From Pogonophryne albipinna (lineage: Eukaryota; Chordata; Actinopteri; Perciformes; Artedidraconidae), in NCBI GenBank assembly GCA_028583405.1, contig JAPTMU010000120.1, positions 186,001-250,000 of the forward strand: a stretch of 64,000 nt of DNA, in the 5' to 3' direction. The notes under the pieces are model-generated. The model was given only the letters and a program-made list of their open reading frames with translations. It was not told the origin of the DNA and did no database searches. This document shows positions 56,029 to 64,000 of the stretch, piece after piece (the stretch's first letter is position 1; every line of letters begins with the position of its first letter). The position numbers and the translations under genes were made by a program.

Positions 56029-56932
56029 AAAGGTCCCCCATTATACTGTTTTTCATCAATATATTACAGGTCTCAGATATATACAGAACATGTCTCTGAA
56101 GTGTTGGCTCCAAACACCAAACAGATCATTGCAGCATTACCCATAATCCCCTCTGTTTCAGCCCTGTTTCGAAAGTGCTGATTCTCTGTCCACGCCCCTC
56201 TGATTTCCTCTTCACACCGCAGCGGCGCCGCCTCTTAGCTCCAGAATCCGGTTCGTTTCCAGCTCCAAAAAATTGTCGGTCTAGCAAGCAAGATTCCGGA
56301 CCTAAGAGGTGGCGCCGCTTACGTCTCTCTTACGTCGAGGCGGGGGCTGGGGCATGGGTGGGATCAACCTCCTGAAGACCGCAAAGAAGTCTTGAATTTC
56401 GCATGCGATGTTTGTAAAGGTCCAAGTAAAGTCGTCCCATGCCTTCCATTTTGTTTCGTAAGAGCATAACCAAAGCGAAGGGTTAGGGTTAGGGTTGTTG
56501 TGAGGGATTTCCGCGCGGTTTGGCTTTTATGAAGCAGGCACGTAAATGGTTACGTCATGAAGCAAACGATGAGGCAATGACGCAGTACCACCCCGGCTCT
56601 GTGTGGTGTGAACAAAGCGGGAGCAGAAAAGGGAAACCGGAGCTGAACCAGAAAAGCTCTAGCACGGAGCTAGAATGGGAAAAGCGCTGGTGTGAAAGCC
56701 GCATGAGAGATATTTGGTTACAAAGAACACAATGGTGCTCTCGGAGGAGATTCAGGTGATAAGGTGGGGGGGGGGGGGTTACCTTGGTTGGTGATTGGCT
56801 AACGGTTACACAAGCCACAACATCGTTATGACATCATAAAGTGGCCAAAATCTGATCAGCTCATTTTCAGACAGGTTTTTATAGAAATGGATCAGGACAA
56901 ACAGAGAGAGAATCTTTTTTCCTGAAACTTTC
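56029..56932 (+). mobile_element. Second copy of the AAAGGTCCCC element, with a GC-rich insertion, right end lost
   Basis: Matches the left part of 45851-46285: 'attatactgtttttcatcaa', 'cagatcattgcagcattacc', then 'ttggttacaaagaacacaat' and 'aaaatctgatcagctcattt'. Relative to that copy about 500 bp (about 56203-56703) is extra, CpG-rich, with an inner inverted pair 'cggcgccgcctcttag'/'ctaagaggtggcgccg' and CTTCACACC-like ends, probably another TIR element. Similarity stops at about 56932, before any 37-bp array. Confidence 0.72.
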
Positions 56933-57301
56933 CCAAAATAACCAAAATCTGACACGGTGTGAGGTGTATTTTCTAGCTGTTCTGTCGTCATTTCCTGCAA
57001 TCTTCTTCATGCAGTCAGTCAGAATGAATGAATGAATGGGCGTTTCTTTGACTATTTATAGGCAAATATGGGCGTTACGTGAAGCCCGCAAAAGCTGCAC
57101 CGCATTTCGAGTCGATTGTGATTTATAAAGGGAAACCGGCGTAGGATGTGCCGTACGCACTTTCCTCGCCGGTACGCAATATTCGGTGAATTGGAAAATG
57201 GCGGAAAATGTATGTACCTATTTTTCGGATTTCTACTACGTAAGCAACCTTCCCACGTGAATCCTACGCACGGCGTTATAAATGAGGCCCCAGAACTGTT
57301 A
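56933..57301. mobile_element. Fragment ending in TTATAAATGAGGCCCC
   Basis: The terminus 'gttataaatgaggcccc' (to 57291) recurs at 58696-58712 ('ctttataaatgaggcccc'), both in the same orientation. 'tacgca'/'tgcgta' motifs repeat inward in both. These look like right ends of two copies of one dispersed element; the left ends were not found. Confidence 0.5.
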
Positions 57302-57828
57302 AAGGTCACCTATTATGCAAAATCCACTTCTTCATGTCTCTTCTACATCAACATGTGTCCCCTCTTCTTCATGTCTCTTCTACATCAACATGTGTCCCCT
57401 CTTCTTCATGTCTCTTCTACATCAACATGTGTCCCCTCTTCTTCATGTCTCTTCTACATCAACATGTGTCCCCACTTCTTCATGTCTCTTCTACATCAAC
57501 ATGTGTCCCCTCTTCTTCATGTCTCTTCTACATCAACATGTGTCCCCTCTTCTTCATGTCTCTTCTACATCAACATGTGTCCCCTCTTCTTCATGTCTCC
57601 TCTACATCAACATGTGTCCCCTCTTCTTCATGTCTCTTCTACATCAACATGTGTCCCCTCTTCTTCATGTCTCTTCTACATCAACATGTGTCCCCTCTTC
57701 TTCATGTCTCCTCTACATCAACATGTGTCCCCTCTTCTTCATGTCTCTTCTACATCAACATGTGTCCCCTCTTCTTCATGTCTCTTCTACATCAACATGT
57801 GTCCCCTCTGTGGAAAGAGACTCTGGAG
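57302..57828 (-). mobile_element. Inverted copy of the 37-bp-array end of the AAAGGTCCCC element
   Basis: Begins AAGGTCACCTATTATGCAAA after TA (57300-57301), the inverse of the right end at 48103, then about 13 copies of the 37-bp unit in inverse orientation (57330-57808), then 'ctctgtggaaagagactctg', the inverse of 46284-46303. Homology then stops. All three plus-strand frames are open (up to 230 codons) for the same reason as at 47555-48078. Confidence 0.87.
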
Positions 57829-59649
57829 GTCGAGATAATTCATATTGTTTGGTGGATGCCGTTTGAACCAGAGTAGCAGCATGGAGGTCGGATCGTCACC
57901 AGAATAAATAAATAAGTGGTCCGAAAAAGGTTAATGACAAAAACAATACACAGCCTTCCTCAGGCAGTGTGTTTGTACCGGGGACAGGAGACACCGCCTT
58001 GATGAGAAACTGAAATGATCGGGGAATCCCTCCGGAGTGGAGTCATGACGACTGGATCTGAATTATGTTTTTGTATTTGGTGGTTTGTGTCCCAGCTGTC
58101 GATCAGCTGTCGATCAGCTGTGCGCAGCGTCTCCACTGCAGCCTGTGCGTCTCAACCCCCCCCCCCCCCCCCGCAGCAACTCTATATCCACCAGTTAAAG
58201 GAAATACAACTAATGTGTTGTGTTATATTAGATGTACAATTTACCACATGGTGTTCTTAGTTTCCATACCTCCTGTGTTTTACGAGCGACTTATCAAGTC
58301 TTGGCAAACGGCATGAAACACGATTAATCATGATAGTATATAAAACCATGCTCGTACAACCTAGAAATGCAAAACGGCGTCAGTTTAGACGTAATTCTGT
58401 CCTCCTGCTTACCGCATCATTTTGAGATCGGCTTTAATCAATGTTTGAAAATGAATTCTTCATATATGATAAATGAGAGGTAACATTTTATTTATGGTAT
58501 TATTTCCACATATTTCTCTCCATTCTTCCTTCTGCCAACGGTGTCGCAGTTTCTCGTCTCTCCCGTTTTTGTGCTTAGTGCGTACGAATGGGTTAGAGTT
58601 TGCGTGGAGGACCGCACGTGTTCCCGCCAAGTTAGTATTTTATAAATCGCAAACATTGCGTAGAAACTGGCGTACGCCATTTTTTGAGCGTATATCCCTT
58701 TATAAATGAGGCCCCTGATCCCAATGCTTACAGTAACTTTGACTGAGTCTTTGTGACATTAAACATTTGGAAACAGTTTCAGCTTTGTTGTTGCTCTTAA
58801 AGAGGGGTGTCAAACATACAAACCACCAGAGGGTTAAATCCGGCCTGCGGGATGACTTTGAAAAGTGTCAAATTTACGGAGAAGACATTAAGTGCAATTT
58901 TCAAAACTTTCATTTATTTTGTACACTGAAAAAACGGAATCGTTGACTTTAATGAAATGCATTATGTCAACAGATTTCACGTAACTGTATTAGGTTAGTT
59001 GTATAATAACAATAATATTTGGGTTTAAACTTAATGTTTCTTTCTGATAGGCTAATACAGGAGTTCAATGTGTCAAAGGTTTTACAGACATCTTTTTCGC
59101 TGTAGTACAATATATGCTTTTGGGGCTGCAAAGAAAAAAAAGGTGATGGTTACGTATCCTGTTTCTATTACACATACATGATGTTGATGCTTCATCGCCT
59201 GCAGTGTTCAATTAAGGACTTAATGCGTATCTCAACAATCACTGGTTCAAAACCTTGTAACTCAATTTGAGCTTGGTTTTTTGTCAAATATTAACAATAC
59301 ATAGTGATAGCATTGATTCTCGATGTATTCTATGACTGAAAAATGTTCTGCCTGACTGATAGCAGGCTTGCATTTTAATAACTAACCTCAGGAAGTGTCA
59401 CAGAGGTCATACAGGAAGTGGATTTAAGTGTCAGGGTTAATGGGGTTCAGTTCCCTTTCGCTTCTCATCAGGTTCATCGTGTCTCTGTGTCACTTTACTG
59501 TTCCTCCTTTTTCCGTGATCTGCCTCGCTCACATTGTGTTAGTATTTCCAGGTTGATACAGCGCATTGTAACTTGAATGGTTAAGGTAAAGCAAATGAAA
59601 CATGTGGTTGATTAAAAGGAGAACTGTTCATTCATTAATATCAGGGAAA
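57829..59649. other. Stretch without gene; element fragments
   Basis: Poly-C run at about 58156-58172. The terminus 'tttataaatgaggcccc' ends at 58712. At 58800-58860, 'aggggtgtcaaacatacaaa' and 'atccggcctgcggga' look like the start of a decayed hAT of the CAGGGGTGTCAAA type. No genes. Confidence 0.45.
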
Positions 59650-60290
59650 AGTCACAATCAAATCAAATCAAATCAAGTTTTATTTATATAGCACATTTAT
59701 AAACGATTTTTGGTCGAGCCAAAGTGCTGTACATATAATAAAAATAGCCTACAGTAGAGACACTTTACAGCAAATACAACAGCACAGATTGTTCAGAATA
59801 TCAGTATGAGAAAAACGACACCCTCTATCCTTAGACCCTCACATCGTACAAGGAAAAACTTCCAGAGAAAACCCACAGTTTAAAGGGAAACATGGGAGAA
59901 ACCTCAGGGAGAGCAACAGAGGAGGGATCCCTCTCCCAGGACGGACAGACGTGCAATAGATGCCGTGTGTAAATCGAAGAGAATACATTTTACAGCATAT
60001 AGACCGAATGTTAGGAAATGCATGTGTCTGTAATAAGAAGATGAATCCACGAGGATGTCAGCTACAATCCTGTGGAAGCCATCAGGGAAGCAGCATGACG
60101 AGACCCAAGGCAGGACCGCAGAGACAGGTTCAGCCACGACCCGAAGTCCACGACTTAATCCAGAACTCAGGATAGAGGATCCAAGACACAGGACCACAGC
60201 AAGAGGATCAGCCTCGACTCCGGATCCCGCCGTAGATATAGATACAAAACAAGAAAAAATGTGGCTGGATTAATCGGAACAAGAGAATAC
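59650..60290 (-). mobile_element. 3' part of a non-LTR retroelement
   Basis: The low-coordinate end has an (AATCA)n tail followed by 'gttttatttatatagcacat', then 'ccaaagtgctgtacat', 'ccctctatccttagaccctc' and 'gaaaaacttccagagaaaac', a combination common at the 3' end of fish non-LTR elements. The remainder has no open reverse transcriptase; the upper limit is uncertain. Confidence 0.6.
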
Positions 60291-61959
60291 ACGGACACAG
60301 ACAGACAGACGGAAGAACAAGCACTCCCTTAGAATAGGTTGAGGGCAAAGGAGATAGATTCAGAGTTCCTGAGCTAAATTTATAAAAATGATTGCGTAGT
60401 AGTTTCACACAGACCAGGAATTTGCTTTGGTGTATAATGATGGATACATAAACACAGTAAGAAGATTTAAGATGTAAAAAAGGAATATATTTACTACTTT
60501 AAAAAGTCCTAATTACCACTAGTAGAACATTCAATAAGATTACGACAAATGACTGAGCAATACAACAAGTGCAGTATGTCAATAAAGAGAGGTGCCATTT
60601 TAAAAGTGGTAGCAATGTGCAGTAATGTTCACAATGTTTAAATGTTGTATTCAATATTCCTTTTTTCAATGCAATCTTTAACTGCTGAACAAAGTCAACA
60701 TCCGCTTTAAATGTGGAAAATCTCAGAAGCCAGTTTAATATTGAACAAACTGAGATAGCAGTAAAACAAAAAGGCCATGTTTCTTTAAAAGTGTCAATGC
60801 AACTTATACAAAGATGCTGTTCAGAGCAATCGTACCAGCAAATAAACGGTGAAACTTAATCATAAAAACAATAATGAATTATTATTGTACAAAAAGTCAA
60901 TGTCTTTCAGCTTCTTTCTTCTTCACTGAACCAAGAAATCACGCCTGATTTTAATATTTCCTGCCCTCTCATGTAGCAGCAAAAAGGAAATGAAACTGAC
61001 GTCATTTCTAATGTTCTGCAGCCAGAAAGCATTGAATATCTTTCACTGCACTTCTTCTTAAAATAATGTAATATTTATGAGCTTCAGAGGCACGTCAGAT
61101 GATTTCCATTCTCCAACCCTTCCTTTGTGATCCACCTCATGTCTTATACAATAGGTTCTGATGTTAGTAAACTGCAGGCTCATACTTACAATAACTTTTA
61201 AAATGTTCAGACTAGATTAGACCTGGACAAATCTGAATCAGGTGTCTTTTATTTAACGGGGAAATTAACATGAATACAACAGCAGGATATAGATAACGTA
61301 AAGAGAACACAAATCAATAACAAAGTATGCACACGTTTTTATTATTATTAAAGAACACAATGAGTTAAAAAAACATATAGCAGATAAGTAGAACATGGTT
61401 AAGAAGGTAGCATTTATATATTTCCATTGACCATAAAAACGTAAGTGGAATTTGCAGTTTGTAAATAAATGAAAAAATAAGGCAAGAATTGAACAAATAC
61501 GATCTTAATGCATTTTGCTCCAGATCAGTTTGTTGGACAGATTGTGGGGTCTGCAGGAGATGCTGGAGAGTGGCAGACGGAGACCAGCGCCCCCCCTCAG
61601 ATAAATCCCTCTCTGAGCCTCTGAGGAGTCACATGGTGTTCAGCCAGGCTTCATCACGCTGACATATCTCCAGGCTTAGATTTTCGTCAAAAGAGAACAA
61701 GCTTAAATTGTTGAAACTGTCGAGACTAAATTTGAGTCTATGGTGTCTCAACATAAAGTGATAAGGACATACGGCTGAGATCAAAGTTAGTTGTCAAAGG
61801 GTTTTCAATGTATTCATTGTCAAGGGGATTGGTATTCAATCAGAGTAGATCAATGTTTAGGTCGATTCAAAATTGCATACTTAAACATTTGTGAGAAATC
61901 TCGGGATAAAATGCGTAGACCGCCCAGTCATCCATATGAAAACATGAGGTGTTCCAGTT
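60291..61959. other. Stretch without recognised gene
   Basis: AT-rich, no gene or clear repeat terminus recognised. Confidence 0.45.
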
Positions 61960-62794
61960 TGTAGTAACCAGGTTACGACGGCTTCGGGCCTTGTAATATT
62001 GCACATGTGGGTTTGCACTTTATGAAACAACTTCCTTTTGCACAGTAACAATGTCACTCAGCACTTTAGTGAACAGTTTGCACTTTATTAGCGTGATTTG
62101 CACAGTACAGTTTGGCATTGCATATTTGCACATATTTATATAAATTATACTATTTATTGATGTAGTATTTATTAAATGATTAAACCGTATTAATTGGAAT
62201 GTCGTCTGGCAGATGCTGGTCGGGTCCTCGGCTCCGCCTGAAAAGAGAGGGGAGTTATAGCGAGAGCGCCAAAAGTGTTTATGATTGTGTAAGATTGACA
62301 GCGGTTGAGATTAATCATTGTGTGCAAATAATATGTTTGAGCGTGTATATGTCATGATGTTAAGTTGCATTAAGTGTTCCCCTTCCCGTCTTGTCTGTTA
62401 CTGGTGATTGTGGTCACCTGGTGCCCTGTGTTCTCTCCTCCCCCCCCACCTGTGTCTTGTTGGTTGATTAGTCTGTGGGTATTTAGGCTCTGTGTTTCCT
62501 GTTTGTGTGTGGGAGATCCTGGTGGCTGGTGGCTGGTGGCTGGTGGCTGGTGGCTGGTGGCTGGTGACTGGTGGCTGGTGACTAGTGACTGGTGACTAGT
62601 GGCTGGTGGCTGGTGACTAGTGGCTGGTGACTAGTGACTAGTGGCTGGTGACTGGTGACTGTGTTCACATGAGACAGTAAGATTGAGGCTGTGTCATGTA
62701 CCACACGGAGTAATAAATGCCCACACCGGGTTATATTTGAACTCTCTGCCTCTGCCTCCTTGCTTGGTCGGGCCGCTCAACGGTCAGTCTCACA
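61960..62794 (+). mobile_element. Rearranged LTR related to 31899-32282, plus strand
   Basis: Shares 'cggcttcgggccttgta' (61978 on), 'tcacctggtgccctgtgtt', 'tatttaggctctgtgtttcc', 'taaatgcccacaccgggtta' and the end 'cggtcagtctcaca' with the minus-strand LTR. It differs by about 350 extra bases (about 62010-62360) and by a 7-bp VNTR. No clear TSD, and the 5' boundary is approximate. Confidence 0.75.
62514..62662. repeat. 7-bp VNTR (TGGCTGG/TGACTAG) inside the LTR
   Basis: About 20 heptamer units of 'tggctgg', 'tgactgg' and 'tgactag'. The sister LTR at 31899-32282 has only about two at the same place, so this is a local expansion. Confidence 0.92.
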
Positions 62795-63888
<1,094 letters not shown>

Positions 63889-64000
63889 GTTTGTCACGGC
63901 TCATGAAGCACAAAGGGAGCATGAGCATATGCTGCTCATGTCTGTCAGGGAAAGCATCAACACGGCTCCTACTCTCCTCTCCTCATAACACCTCTGCATA

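Noticed and set aside
56482..56500. Short TTAGGG run (gggttagggttagggtt)
   Set aside because: Only about three units; far too short to be an interstitial telomere signal.
57146..57838. 230-codon plus-strand frame with repeating Ser/Cys/Leu peptide
   Set aside because: Artefact of the 37-bp array; the same peptide appears in all three frames.

Overview
The window looks like a transposon-rich vertebrate chromosome, most likely from a percomorph teleost (inference). It has very long (TG)n and (TAG)n arrays, many hAT/TA/Harbinger-type DNA elements with intact target-site duplications (TSDs), L2/Maui-like LINE copies, a tRNA-derived SINE sharing the LINE 3' tail, solo LTRs, and a fragment of a typical fish immunoglobulin heavy-chain V gene. 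There is no bacterial-style gene organisation. Almost every short open frame is a by-product of a repeat.

Host gene content is sparse. A CpG-rich stretch at about 7235-7538 ends in a good splice donor and looks like a 5' non-coding first exon. At 29576-29638 a 63-base exon sits behind a roughly 55-base pyrimidine tract; it carries a well-placed ATG (Met-Ala-Glu-Met) and ends at GTACGT. The simplest reading is one plus-strand gene with a first intron of about 22 kb and a second intron filling the rest of the window. The gene cannot be named from four codons.

Layout. 0-7 kb: a hAT-like element with a nested TA-flanked MITE, then a 147-bp tandem array in which each monomer carries an RFX/X-box-like palindrome. 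7-17 kb: CpG-rich exon, hAT-like element, TIR element, 1.8-kb TAG/TGG array, and a SINE containing a hAT that itself contains a MITE. 17.5-23.3 kb: a 5.9-kb inverted-repeat ('foldback') element with arms of about 0.95 kb and a perfect 8-bp TSD. Its loop holds an IGHV pseudogene fragment (octamer, TATA, leader exon, partial V exon) and a 5'-truncated LINE with an open reverse-transcriptase frame; one arm is split by a further 847-bp element. 25-35 kb: hATs in a purine minisatellite, a MITE with an internal array, the coding exon, a Harbinger-like element containing a hAT with a BED-finger exon, and two solo LTRs. 36-45 kb: TIR elements, a hAT with a C-terminal transposase relic, and a 40-bp array of acceptor-like units. 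45.8-58 kb: TA-flanked elements carrying a 37-bp array readable in all three frames, present in both orientations, plus further nested hATs, a hAT deletion derivative and a second LINE inside a hAT-like element. 58-64 kb: retroelement fragments, an LTR with a 7-bp VNTR, and a long (TG)n.

The best-supported unusual system is the foldback element carrying an IGHV promoter, leader and partial V exon. Nested insertions with intact TSDs also give a readable relative chronology at several loci.
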